DNA of 64,000 nt, taken from the NCBI RefSeq assembly GCF_000686705.1, contig NZ_JMLJ01000006.1:1-64000 (forward strand), written 5' to 3'. Position numbers and translations under genes: made by a program. The DNA comes from Clostridium hydrogeniformans DSM 21757 (GTDB taxonomy: Bacteria > Bacillota > Clostridia > Clostridiales > Clostridiaceae). Below the pieces are notes generated by a model. It was not told the DNA's origin. It was given only the letters and a program-made list of their open reading frames with translations, and searched no databases. Positions 34,853 to 43,760 of this stretch are shown one piece after another. Within the stretch, counting starts at the first letter, position 1; each line of letters begins with the position of its first letter.

Positions 34853-36232
34853 TTAGCTAACTTTTTCCAAATGTTTTTCATCATTAAATAACTTATTTAT
34901 CTTTAAAAGCACAAGGAAGGTAGCTGTCATTATAACTCCCTTAGCTATACTACTTATACTTATGCTCCACCATACTCCATCTAGTCCTAAGGAACTTATA
35001 CTAGATAAAAGATAAGCAGCTGGAATTCTAGATCCAGTTAAAATTACACTTATTATTGATGGTATATAGGTCTTTCCAAGACCATTAAAAGCTCCTGCTG
35101 TAGTTATTTCAATACACATAAATAACTGAGAATATCCAAGTATTCTAAGGTATACCTGTCCATACTTTATTGCCTCAGCTTCTGGTATAAAGAAAGAAAA
35201 TATAGTTTCTCCTGCAAAAACAAGTAAAATAGTTGAAAGTACCCCCACTACAACTGCCATTCCCATAGTTGCCTTATATCCCTTTAATATTCTATCATGT
35301 TTCTTAGCTCCATAGTTTTGTCCAACAAAGGCTCCAAGGGCTGTAGAAAATCCCCCTGCAGTCATCCAAGATATTGCCTCTATTTGTGACCCTACCTTTT
35401 GTACAGCTATAGCAACTGGTCCCCATCCTGCTATTATTCTAGCTATAAACATAGAGAATATAGTAAATAGTCCATTTTGACATCCTACAGGAAAACCTAA
35501 TTTACATATAACTTTTATATGCTCTATATCCGGCTTTGAGAATATAGAAACCTTTAAAAATTTCTCCTTACTCTTTAACATAACTACTATAAAGCAAAAA
35601 CTTACAATGGCTTGTGCCATGATGGTTGCAATAGCTGCTCCTAGAACTCCCATCTTAGGGAAAGGTCCTATTCCCATTATAAGCACAGGGTCAAATATTA
35701 TGTTAAATATAAGTCCTATAGTATTTATAAGAAATGGAGTTCTACTACTTCCTGCTCCATTAAATATAGCTGTAAATACTGGGTTTATAAAATAAAATAC
35801 CATTCCAATAACCATAACCACAAGATAAGTCTCTGCCATGGCAATTACCTCTGGATCCCCTAACTTAAAGAAATCTAAAAATGGTTTTCTAAATATAAAT
35901 ACTACTACTCCATAAATTATTGCTAGCACTATATTTATCTGTATAGCGCTAACTACATATTTTCTTGCTGCTTCTTGATCATGTCTTCCAAGACTTTGGG
36001 ATACCTTAATTTCCGCTCCTACCTTAGATATCATAATAAATGCCATGGCAAGCCAGGTAAAGAAACCTGCAGTTCCAACTGCTGCCACAGCACTACTACC
36101 AACTCTTCCAATCCATATCATATCCGTCATATTATATGCCATTTGTATAAATGAGGTTCCCATTATTGGAAGGGCGAGCTTTACAAGTTTTGATGTAATA
36201 TGCCCTTCAGTTAAGTCTATTCTTTTTTCCAT
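34853..36232 (-). CDS. MATE-family multidrug efflux protein
   Basis: 459 residues, 12 membrane helices. MGTSFIQMAYNMTDMIWIGRVGSSAVAAVG is the MATE N-terminal signature, repeated in the second half as VAIAVQKVGSQIEAISWMTAGGFSTALGAFVGQNYGA. An Na+ or H+ antiporter in the DinF/NorM-type family; substrate unknown. Its start lies inside the end of the upstream GNAT gene (16 bp overlap), so the two are coupled. Confidence 0.92.
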   Translation of the reverse strand: MEKRIDLTEGHITSKLVKLALPIMGTSFIQMAYNMTDMIWIGRVGSSAVAAVGTAGFFTWLAMAFIMISKVGAEIKVSQSLGRHDQEAARKYVVSAIQINIVLAIIYGVVVFIFRKPFLDFFKLGDPEVIAMAETYLVVMVIGMVFYFINPVFTAIFNGAGSSRTPFLINTIGLIFNIIFDPVLIMGIGPFPKMGVLGAAIATIMAQAIVSFCFIVVMLKSKEKFLKVSIFSKPDIEHIKVICKLGFPVGCQNGLFTIFSMFIARIIAGWGPVAIAVQKVGSQIEAISWMTAGGFSTALGAFVGQNYGAKKHDRILKGYKATMGMAVVVGVLSTILLVFAGETIFSFFIPEAEAIKYGQVYLRILGYSQLFMCIEITTAGAFNGLGKTYIPSIISVILTGSRIPAAYLLSSISSLGLDGVWWSISISSIAKGVIMTATFLVLLKINKLFNDEKHLEKVS

Positions 36233-36666
36233 TCAGTATCTCCTCCTAAGTACATAGCTATATGTTCTATATTAGCTTCTAAAAATACTTCTCCCTCTTC
36301 TGTAAATCCTAAAGACTTATAAAAATCTTTAGCTCTTATTTGAGCATTAAGTTTTATCTTCTTAAAACCTCTCTCTTTACATGTATCTATAAGCTTATCC
36401 ATTATCTTATGACCTAATTTTTGTCCCCTAAATTCCTTTAAAACAGCCACTCTCCCTATTTTATAAACCTTAGATTCTATCTCTACAATTCTCCCTGTAG
36501 CCACAGGTAGGTTTTCATTATACATAACTACATGAATAGCCTCATTGTCTAAATCATCCATTTCAATATCCTTTGAAACACCTTGTTCTTCCACAAAAAC
36601 CATGGTTCTTATATATTCAGCATCCTTAAAAAATCTATCTTTCCCCTTAAAAACTTTAAACTTCAT
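36217..36666 (-). CDS. GNAT-family N-acetyltransferase
   Basis: 149 residues. The acetyl-CoA loop is in YKIGRVAVLKEFRGQKLGHKIMDKLID (R/Q-x-x-G-x-G/A type), with FVEEQGVSKDIEMDDLDNEAIHVV before it and RAKDFYKSLGFTEEGEVFLEANIEHIAMYL after, the ElaA/YjcF-like subgroup pattern. Acceptor unknown. RBS GAGGTGA precedes the ATG. The end overlaps the MATE gene, so drug or antimicrobial protection is a reasonable but untested context guess. Confidence 0.88.
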   Translation of the reverse strand: MKFKVFKGKDRFFKDAEYIRTMVFVEEQGVSKDIEMDDLDNEAIHVVMYNENLPVATGRIVEIESKVYKIGRVAVLKEFRGQKLGHKIMDKLIDTCKERGFKKIKLNAQIRAKDFYKSLGFTEEGEVFLEANIEHIAMYLGGDTEWKKE

Positions 36667-37036
36667 AATATCACCTCGCTAAAAACTTAAACCTAAAACA
36701 TAGTTATGTATATAAATCTAACAATATGTAAACTTATACACTCTATTTTCCATAGTTTTAGTATAATTTTAAAATTTATATATATAGAATACTTAAGCTA
36801 ATTTTAATTATTAATTTTTAAAATAGGAAATTTAAGTATGCGAAATCACTAAGATCTAGTGGATAAGACAGGATAATCTTAAAATCTAATTAACTATCTT
36901 AATACATAATACATAATTTATAAGAAACTTTCAATATTTATAAAATAATATTAAAAATTATAGTACTGATACAGATTGTTATGATAAAATTTTGTTTTAT
37001 TTTAAACTTAATATGCCCTATGCAATGTATAAAAAA
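36667..37036. other. AT-rich intergenic stretch
   Basis: Promoter region of the GNAT/MATE unit; no further gene or element seen. Confidence 0.6.
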
Positions 37037-37039
37037 ATA

Positions 37040-37085
37040 AACCTAAAAAGCTACTTAAGTAACTCTTAGATTTATTTTTATAATT
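37040..37085 (-). terminator. Terminator of the DUF364 gene
   Basis: An imperfect stem (TAAACCTAA...TTAGATTTA with TACTTAAGTA at the tip) flanked by T-rich tracts on both strands, 65 bp after the DUF364 stop. Confidence 0.55.
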
Positions 37086-37147
37086 AATACTATATTTTAA
37101 TTTCAATCCTATTTATTACAATATAACAATATTTATCTCTTAAATAA

Positions 37148-37876
37148 TTATTTTGAGCAAAAACATAATCTATTAAGATTATATAATTCCCCTATCCCAG
37201 CTATGGTAGTTCCATAGAAATATACCTTCTTATTTAATTTTGTAAAATTATCTAAGCTACCATTGGCACTAGTGCTTCCTGTTGCTAAAACTATATCTGC
37301 CCATTCTATGACACTTTCATAATCCTTGATTCCATGCTCTATTTTCACTCCATACTGAAGGGTTCCTACCTTTTCTACATCTAAATCCAATACTCTAATT
37401 TGAAAATCATCCTTCAAATGATCTAGTATTGCTGGTTGAAGACCTATTAATGCTATTTTATCTTTCTTATGGTGATTAAGGAAATATTCCCTCATCTTTT
37501 CTCCACATTCCTCTGGTTCATTGTCTTTGCAATGTATGGTTCTATCTGCTAAATTCAAATGCTTCATAACTGCATTTAAGGTAGCTATAAAAAGCGCCTT
37601 ATCATAATTACTTTCTAAATCTAATTCTATTATTTCTTTTAAAGTACCTTTGAAGGTAGCTGGAGAATCTGTGTATGCTTGTCCTATATCTCCCTTGAAT
37701 TCTGCATTTACTAATACTTCTTTTCCATTAAGAAGTGGAAAGTCCTTTCTCTTTGTTATACCAATAGCCTCTTCAGGTGTTAATGCCTTAGTAGTAATAT
37801 ACACCTCTTCTTCTTTAAAGTTATGTCCTTTAATTATTTCTTCCAGCCTTTTCTTTAAATCTAAATAAAATTCCAT
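37148..37876 (-). CDS. DUF4213/DUF364 family protein
   Basis: 242 residues. The N-terminal DUF4213 part has GKEVLVNAEFKGDIGQAYTDSPATFKGTLKEI. The C-terminal DUF364 Rossmann-like part has KIALIGLQPAILDHLKDDFQIRVLDLD, WADIVLATGSTSANGSLDNFTKL and VYFYGTTIAGIGELY. The family is often described as possible heavy-metal chelation or corrinoid/molybdate-linked proteins. It lies downstream of modABC here, separated by repeat copy B, which fits a metal or oxyanion role. No enzyme activity can be assigned. Confidence 0.8.
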   Translation of the reverse strand: MEFYLDLKKRLEEIIKGHNFKEEEVYITTKALTPEEAIGITKRKDFPLLNGKEVLVNAEFKGDIGQAYTDSPATFKGTLKEIIELDLESNYDKALFIATLNAVMKHLNLADRTIHCKDNEPEECGEKMREYFLNHHKKDKIALIGLQPAILDHLKDDFQIRVLDLDVEKVGTLQYGVKIEHGIKDYESVIEWADIVLATGSTSANGSLDNFTKLNKKVYFYGTTIAGIGELYNLNRLCFCSK

Positions 37877-37890
37877 TCCCTTTCCTCCCT

Positions 37891-38025
37891 TTTATCTGAT
37901 GGATACCAATTGTAACATCCCCGTACCCTTAAAATATAGGGGATAACAGTTGTGACAATCCTAGATGAGCTTATCTAACCTTCAGGTGATGGAAAGAACA
38001 CCGCCCCTGAAGGAAGATTCCTTCT
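37891..38025. repeat. Dispersed structured repeat, copy B
   Basis: Full-length copy: TTATCTGATGG start, TAACATCCCCGTACCC / GGGGATAACAGTTG stem, CCTAGATGAG, then the hairpin 37979-38013 (CCTTCAGGTGATGG...CCCCTGAAGG) and GAAGATTCCTTCTATT at the end. It lies between modC and the DUF364 gene, 15 bp before the DUF364 start. Confidence 0.85.
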
Positions 38026-38026
38026 A

Positions 38027-38728
38027 TTAATTCTTAAATATTCTAACTATCCCCTTGTTATCTATGGTCTTATTAAACTCTTCCTTTAAATAAACTTTCT
38101 TTATGCTTCCATCTTCTATTATTCCTATTTTATCCCCTAAATACATTGCCTCTTCTATACTATGAGTTACATGTATTATAGCGGTGTTAAATACCTTATG
38201 TATCCTTTTAAGTTCCTTATGTATTTCTTTTTTTATTATTTCATCTAAAGCACTGGTAGGTTCATCTAAGAGTAATATTCTAGGAGAAGTTATTAATGCC
38301 CTTGCTAAAGCTACCCTCTGTTTTTCTCCTCCACTTAGTTTTTCTGGATATCTCATAGCTAAATTTTCAATTTTAAAGTTTTTCATAATTTCTATTGTTT
38401 TTCTCTCTATACTCTCTTTATTTTCCTTCCTCATCTTTAATCCAAAGCTAATATTGTCCTTAACATTTAAAAATGGAAATAACTCATAGTTTTGATAAAC
38501 CATACCTACCCCTCTTTTTTCTACTGGCACATATAAAAGGTTCTCCTCCCCATAATATATCCCCCCACTCTCAGGCCTATATAATCCTGCAATAGTCTCT
38601 AGAAGTAGGGTTTTTCCTGAGCCACTAGGCCCAAGCAAAATATAATATTCTCCCTTATCTACTCTTAAGTTTATATCCCTTAAGGAGAAATTCTTAAAAC
38701 TTAAATTAAGATTTTCTATGTTTATCAT
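38027..38728 (-). CDS. modC: Molybdate-type ABC transporter ATP-binding protein
   Basis: 233 residues, the short form without the C-terminal MOP (TOBE) domain. Walker A is GPSGSGKTLLLE, Q-loop YQNYELFPFLNVKDNISFG, signature LSGGEKQRVALARAL, Walker B ILLLDEPTSALD, H-loop VTHSIEEAM. It shares one base with the permease stop codon (TAATG), so the two are coupled. Molybdate or tungstate specificity follows from the ModA-like partner. Confidence 0.88.
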   Translation of the reverse strand: MINIENLNLSFKNFSLRDINLRVDKGEYYILLGPSGSGKTLLLETIAGLYRPESGGIYYGEENLLYVPVEKRGVGMVYQNYELFPFLNVKDNISFGLKMRKENKESIERKTIEIMKNFKIENLAMRYPEKLSGGEKQRVALARALITSPRILLLDEPTSALDEIIKKEIHKELKRIHKVFNTAIIHVTHSIEEAMYLGDKIGIIEDGSIKKVYLKEEFNKTIDNKGIVRIFKN

Positions 38729-39519
38729 TACCTTATCCCTCTCACATTTTTTCTATTTAACATATTAAAAATTAATGTGGATACCACTGATATAATTATT
38801 AAAATAGTAGCTATACCTAATGCTAAATCTAAGTCTCCTGTGGATACATTTAAAAATATTGCTGTGGGCATAATCTCTGTTTTCATCCTTGTAGTACCTG
38901 CCACCATCATAACAGCCCCAAACTCGCCTAAGGCTCTGCACCAAGTAATTATAATGGATGCTACTAGTCCTCCTTTAATCAGAGGTAATGTTACATAGAA
39001 AAAACTTTTTATTTTACTACATCCTAAGGTTCTTGCAACTAGCTCCATTTTATTATTTCTTTCATCAAAGGCTTCTTGAAGAATCTTTATCATAAAGGGT
39101 AGATTAACATATACCTGAGCTAAAACTATACCCTTCTTTGTAAAAACAAAATCAATGCCATTTACTGAAAGCCAATTAAAAAGCAAAGTATTACTACATA
39201 ATAAAAGCAAAGCAATTCCTGACACTAAATGAGGAAGACACATAGGCATATATATAAGCAAGCTAACAATATTTTTCCCCTTAAAATCTTTGCTACTTAA
39301 GAAATATGCTGTAGGTAATGCCATTATTAAACATATGAAAGTAGATATTATAGAGGTTTTTATACTCATTTTTATAGAGAATATTACTTCCTCTGAGGAT
39401 AAGCACTGCAGAATTGTAGGAAATCCCCTAATCATAAGTAAGATTAAGGGACTTAAAATTATAGTAAATACTATTATAAAAAATATTACAAAGATTGATG
39501 AACAAACTTTATCTTTCAT
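38728..39519 (-). CDS. modB: Molybdate-type ABC transporter permease
   Basis: 263 residues, about six membrane helices. The EAA loop is EAFDERNNKMELVARTLGCSKIKSFFYVTLPLIKGG, and GEFGAVMMVAGTTRMKTEIMPTAIF is the ModB/CysT-type segment that follows. It lies 7 bp after modA. Together with modA and modC it forms a complete importer. Confidence 0.9.
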   Translation of the reverse strand: MKDKVCSSIFVIFFIIVFTIILSPLILLMIRGFPTILQCLSSEEVIFSIKMSIKTSIISTFICLIMALPTAYFLSSKDFKGKNIVSLLIYMPMCLPHLVSGIALLLLCSNTLLFNWLSVNGIDFVFTKKGIVLAQVYVNLPFMIKILQEAFDERNNKMELVARTLGCSKIKSFFYVTLPLIKGGLVASIIITWCRALGEFGAVMMVAGTTRMKTEIMPTAIFLNVSTGDLDLALGIATILIIISVVSTLIFNMLNRKNVRGIR

Positions 39520-39526
39520 TTCCTCT

Positions 39527-40336
39527 CTACTTTACAGGTTTAAAGCCATAGTTTTCAAATATAGCCTTTCCCTTTTCTGATGCTACAAAATCTACAAACT
39601 TATTAGCTAATTCTTTTTCCTTACTTACTTCTATAGTAGCTATTGGAAGGATTTGATCTATATTTTTATCCTCTGGTATATCTATAGTCTCTATATCTTT
39701 ATTTCCATAAACTGAATCTTTTGTGACTATAGCTGCATCTCCTTTTCCTTCCTTAAGAGGAGTTATCATTTCACTTACTGTGGCTGTCTTAGCTACTACA
39801 TTTTTATTAATACCTTCTAACTTATTCTTTTCTATTATTTCTTGAGATGTCTTTCCTACAGCATTTGCTTTTTCATCTCCTAGTATTACTTTTACTCCTT
39901 CCTTAGCCATATCCTCTAAGGATTTTATGTTCTTTGGGTTTCCCTTAGGTACTGCAATAACTGGAGTATGATAGGCTACTGTTTTATTATCTAAAACTAA
40001 ACCTTTTTCCTTAGCAGACTTATATGTATTCATGGATCCAACTATAAAAACATCTCCCTTTTTGCTTAGTTCTAATTGACTAAGCAGCTGTGTAGATCCA
40101 GCAAAATTATATTCAATCTTTACATTGTTATCCTTTTCAAAAATCTTAGCAATTTCCTCCATTGGCTTTTTAAGTCCTGCCCCACTGTAGACAAGTAATG
40201 TGTTTTCTTCCTTCTTTTCTTCTACTTTAGGCTTGTCCTCTTGAACCTTAGTATCTTTATTACCACATCCTGCAAAAGCTCCTACAATAACAAGTACACT
40301 TAAGGCTAAAGCCACCTTTTTTCTTATATTCTTCAT
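39527..40336 (-). CDS. modA: Molybdate-type substrate-binding lipoprotein
   Basis: 269 residues. The signal peptide ends in a lipobox (VGAFAGC) followed by a charged linker. The mature part has LLVYSGAGLKKPMEEIAKIFEKDNNVKIEYNFAGSTQLLSQLELSKKGDVFIVGS, the ModA family opening with the oxyanion-binding serines, and SEMITPLKEGKGDAAIVTKDS. Anchored outside the membrane, feeding ModBC. Molybdate versus tungstate cannot be told apart. Clostridial molybdo- and tungsto-enzymes such as formate dehydrogenase would be users. Confidence 0.88.
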   Translation of the reverse strand: MKNIRKKVALALSVLVIVGAFAGCGNKDTKVQEDKPKVEEKKEENTLLVYSGAGLKKPMEEIAKIFEKDNNVKIEYNFAGSTQLLSQLELSKKGDVFIVGSMNTYKSAKEKGLVLDNKTVAYHTPVIAVPKGNPKNIKSLEDMAKEGVKVILGDEKANAVGKTSQEIIEKNKLEGINKNVVAKTATVSEMITPLKEGKGDAAIVTKDSVYGNKDIETIDIPEDKNIDQILPIATIEVSKEKELANKFVDFVASEKGKAIFENYGFKPVK

Positions 40337-40490
40337 ATTTCTTCCCCTTCTTTCATAAAAATCAATTTTAACTTATAGTACCTAATTTTTTCTTATATCT
40401 ACTAACTATATTAATGTGTTTCTAGAATATTTTCAATATTATAATAATTTTCATAAAAACTATTGGAAAGAAAATGATTTTCATAGCATA

Positions 40491-41645
40491 TTATAAAGAT
40501 GCCAATCCTTTTTCTAGCCTTTTTAAACCTTCACTTAAGATTTCTCTCGGACACCCTATATTCATTCTCATAAACCCTTTACCATCTTTTCCAAACATAG
40601 TACCATCATTTAAGAATACCTTAGCTTTTTCTTCTAATAATTTTACTAAATCTTCTTGAGATAGATTTAGCTCTCTAAAGTCAATCCAAAGAAGATAAGT
40701 CCCCTCATAAGGCATAACCTTTACCTTTGGTATATGTTTTTCTAAGTATTCTTTTACATATAGATAATTATCTTTTATATAAACTAAAAGTTCATCAAGC
40801 CAATATTCTGAAGAATTATAAGCTGCTGTTAAAGCCGTTACTGCAAAAATATTTACTGTATGAAAGCCTATTGCATCTAACTCTGCAATAAATTTATCCC
40901 TTAGTTCCTTGTTAGGTATAATAACATTAGAAGCTTGTATTCCTGCTATATTAAAGGTTTTACTAGGAGCTGTACATGTTATCGATATATCCTCTATTCC
41001 ATTTCCTAGGGATGCAAATATAGTATGAGGATTCTCTTTAAAGGTTAAATCTGAATGAATTTCATCTGATACTACTAAAACTTTATATTTTAAACAAAGG
41101 TCTCTAAGGGTTATTAGTTCCTCCCTAGTCCATACTCTTCCAATTGGATTATGTGGACTACATAGGATCATTAACTTTACCCCACCTTTGAATTTCTCTT
41201 CTAAATCCTTAAAATCCATTATGTATTTTTCCCCATTAAAAATAAGACTACTCTCTACAAGAGTTCTTTTATTATTTTTTATTCCATGAAAGAATGGGTG
41301 ATACACTGGAGTTTCAATAAGAACCTTATCCCCCTCTTTAGTAAAAGCTCTTATAGCCATATTTATTGTAGTTACCACTGTGGAAGTACTTACTATCCAT
41401 GACTTTTCAATTTTATAGTTATGCCTTTTATATGTCCATTCTTTAACTGCTTCATAGTAAGAATCAGTAGAATCTAAGTATCCATATACCCCATGGTCTA
41501 CCCTTTCTTTAAGAGCTTCAATTACCTCCCTTGGGCTTTGAAAGTCCATATCTGCTACCCACATAGGAAGTATATCCTCTGATACTGTATCCCATTTAGC
41601 ACACATTGTATTTCTTCTATCTACTATCTTATTAAAATCAACCAT
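40491..41645 (-). CDS. PatB/MalY-type C-S beta-lyase (PLP aminotransferase fold)
   Basis: 384 residues, fold type I PLP enzyme. Typical PatB/MalY pattern: MVDFNKIVDRRNTMCAKWD, LPMWVADMDFQSP, GVYGYLDSTDSYYEAVKEW, MILCSPHNPIGRVW, VVSDEIHSDL, and the PLP lysine in CTAPSKTFNIAGIQ. Ending: FMRMNIGCPREILSEGLKRL. It probably cleaves cystathionine or related C-S bonds to homocysteine, pyruvate and ammonia; an aminotransferase role is possible. Single gene, upstream of modA but with a separate promoter gap. Confidence 0.9.
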   Translation of the reverse strand: MVDFNKIVDRRNTMCAKWDTVSEDILPMWVADMDFQSPREVIEALKERVDHGVYGYLDSTDSYYEAVKEWTYKRHNYKIEKSWIVSTSTVVTTINMAIRAFTKEGDKVLIETPVYHPFFHGIKNNKRTLVESSLIFNGEKYIMDFKDLEEKFKGGVKLMILCSPHNPIGRVWTREELITLRDLCLKYKVLVVSDEIHSDLTFKENPHTIFASLGNGIEDISITCTAPSKTFNIAGIQASNVIIPNKELRDKFIAELDAIGFHTVNIFAVTALTAAYNSSEYWLDELLVYIKDNYLYVKEYLEKHIPKVKVMPYEGTYLLWIDFRELNLSQEDLVKLLEEKAKVFLNDGTMFGKDGKGFMRMNIGCPREILSEGLKRLEKGLASL

Positions 41646-41940
41646 TTATATAAATCCCCCTTTGACCTATAATATCTTTATTTTAGCCTATATCTATAGT
41701 TCTTTCTAATTTATAATACCTATACATATATTTATGTTTATTATAATGGTCTATGATTTTACTCTTGATATACTTAAAGCAATACTATTTAAAAAGTAAT
41801 AGTTAGTGATCTGTTCAAATTAATTTAAACTTTTATAAAAGTTATAATAACTCACCTTATTCTTATACATATCCTTACCAAAGGACTTAAGTCCTTCCTT
41901 ATATCAAATTTATCCTTTAAACTAGTTTATATGATTCTTT
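41646..41940. other. Intergenic stretch with a short perfect palindrome
   Basis: Contains AAGGACTTAAGTCCTT at 41881-41896, a 16 bp perfect palindrome of unknown role. Otherwise only the promoter region of the C-S lyase gene. Confidence 0.4.
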
Positions 41941-41951
41941 CAATAAAATGA

Positions 41952-41989
41952 ATAATCTGGAATAAAGATTTCTCTCTATTCCAGATTAT
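41952..41989 (-). terminator. Terminator of the DUF262 gene
   Basis: ATAATCTGGAATA and its exact complement, 13 bp arms, 12-base loop, then TCATTTTATTG on the minus strand, 17 bp after the stop. Confidence 0.75.
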
Positions 41990-42005
41990 AATGTAAATTC
42001 ACTAT

Positions 42006-43760
42006 TTAGTTATTCATCCATATATCTAAAGCCTGATTTATCATTTCTTCTTGTCTCTTTTGAGCTTTTTCTACATTCCACTTATCTAGTTTAAGGATAT
42101 TTTTGTTTATAGCAAACTCACCCTTTTTAACTATATAAGTCTTAACTTTTTCATCAAAAGCCTTTCCTGATGCTTGAGGATTCTTAGTTCCATTTATAAA
42201 TATTAAGTTACCTATTCTATCAGACCAAATCCTTCTTTCATTAGCTGCAAAAGCTTCCTTCCAATAAGGATTAGATGGTCTTCTTGGGAGAATATTATCA
42301 ATACTTAATTTAGATAAATTAAATTCTAATTTCTTCTTACATGGCTTACTGCTTTCCATTTCCATTCTTACAAGAACATACTTAGGTATCATCATTCTTC
42401 CCTTAGTATAGAAATCAGAATCATTTAAGGAGTTATAGAATAATCCTCTACTATGTTTTAACTCCTTATTAAAGATATCATTAGCTAGTACCTCTTTATA
42501 TGTATTACTTTCCTCTATGATATCTACTATTCTATGAAGTCTTGATATTCTTTCACTAAAGTTTAATCCATTAACCCAATCCACAGTTATTTTCTTTTCT
42601 AATATAGTTACAAACTCATATAAGCCTTCATCATCTCTAAACTTCTGAACAAACTTAATAATTGTACACATCCACTCATTAAAGGATATTCCTTCTCTCA
42701 TTAAGCTCATAAGGTTGTTATAATAAGTTTCTTTTTCCTTATTGTTAACCTGAATTGTTCCTTCCACTATATATTTAGTGTATATGTTCTTTATATCACA
42801 TAAGGTATCTATAAATTCTCTTCCTCTAAAGTCTGGATATAGGGTAAATACCTTTTTCACATATTCCTCAAATATAGTTGAAGTTGCTTTTCTTCTAAGC
42901 TTTAAGGTTCTCATAAACCCTATTAGCATTTCAAGATTTTCTCGTCCTATATCATCCTCATTATCTTCCCATTTAGCTGTATATTCATCTTGAAGTTCTT
43001 CCTCTATAGCTCTTAAGTTCTCACTCTTTAGAAGATCTGAATTTGTAAGGGGAAGTCCTCTTGCATTTATTACATTAAATAGTCTAAAAGCTGATGCAAA
43101 GGAATCTGTAGTTATAGCTATTAAAACTACCCTTTGAAGAAGATACATTACAAAGATATTTAAAAGTTCCTTATCTAAAACTCCATCTTCATCATAAAAC
43201 TTTTCTTTAAATATATTTATAGCCTTTGTCATACTAGCTTTAGCTTCATTAATATCTTCATCTTCAAAGTTATTAATATTATTAGTTCCACCTGACTCTA
43301 ATATATATTTCTTAAAGAATTCCTGCTCTTTATCTCGAACATTAAGTCTTATACTTCCCTTAGTTCCCATTAAAGTGTTAGGCTTTTGATAAATTAAAGA
43401 AGAAAGGGTGCTTTTATATTCTTCATTTTCAACTAAATCTCTTATGGCCGCAACAAGCATAGTAATAGAAGTTAATCTTTGTTGTCCATCTATTACATCA
43501 TATACTCCTGAACCATCATCTTTGCTGTCCTTTGTACAAAGAATTATACTTCCTATAAAATATGGCTCATAGGAATCAAAATCATCAGAGAATTCATCCC
43601 TGTTATTTTCTATAGCATCTATAATATCATCAATAAGCTGATTAACATTTTCCTTATTCCAGCAATAAGGTCTTTGATAATTTGGTATTTCAAATAAAAA
43701 CTTATCGCTTAAAAGATCTTTTATATAATACTCTTTTGCTTTTACTTTTTCACTTTTCAT
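42006..43760 (-). CDS. DUF262/DUF1524 (GmrSD-like) protein with altered nuclease motif
   Basis: 584 residues. The N-terminal DUF262 ParB/Srx-like domain has FEIPNYQRPYCWNKENVNQL (25-44), FIGSIIL and the nucleotide-binding D-G-Q-Q-R-L-T at 91-97. The C-terminal DUF1524 region has SIDNILPRRPSNPYWK (486-501) and IGNLIFINGTKN. In active DUF1524 nucleases the first motif reads E-H-I-x-P-Q; here it is D-N-I-L-P-R, so the catalytic histidine is Asn489. GmrSD relatives cut modified phage DNA (type IV restriction). This copy may be a sensor or inactive effector. Single gene with its own terminator. Confidence 0.85.
   Translation of the reverse strand: MKSEKVKAKEYYIKDLLSDKFLFEIPNYQRPYCWNKENVNQLIDDIIDAIENNRDEFSDDFDSYEPYFIGSIILCTKDSKDDGSGVYDVIDGQQRLTSITMLVAAIRDLVENEEYKSTLSSLIYQKPNTLMGTKGSIRLNVRDKEQEFFKKYILESGGTNNINNFEDEDINEAKASMTKAINIFKEKFYDEDGVLDKELLNIFVMYLLQRVVLIAITTDSFASAFRLFNVINARGLPLTNSDLLKSENLRAIEEELQDEYTAKWEDNEDDIGRENLEMLIGFMRTLKLRRKATSTIFEEYVKKVFTLYPDFRGREFIDTLCDIKNIYTKYIVEGTIQVNNKEKETYYNNLMSLMREGISFNEWMCTIIKFVQKFRDDEGLYEFVTILEKKITVDWVNGLNFSERISRLHRIVDIIEESNTYKEVLANDIFNKELKHSRGLFYNSLNDSDFYTKGRMMIPKYVLVRMEMESSKPCKKKLEFNLSKLSIDNILPRRPSNPYWKEAFAANERRIWSDRIGNLIFINGTKNPQASGKAFDEKVKTYIVKKGEFAINKNILKLDKWNVEKAQKRQEEMINQALDIWMNN

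Noticed and set aside
40469-40481. GAAAATGATTTTC palindrome as a molybdate-regulator site
   Set aside because: It lies about 130 bp upstream of modA at the end of the lyase gene; a 13 bp palindrome in AT-rich DNA is weak evidence and no known operator matches.
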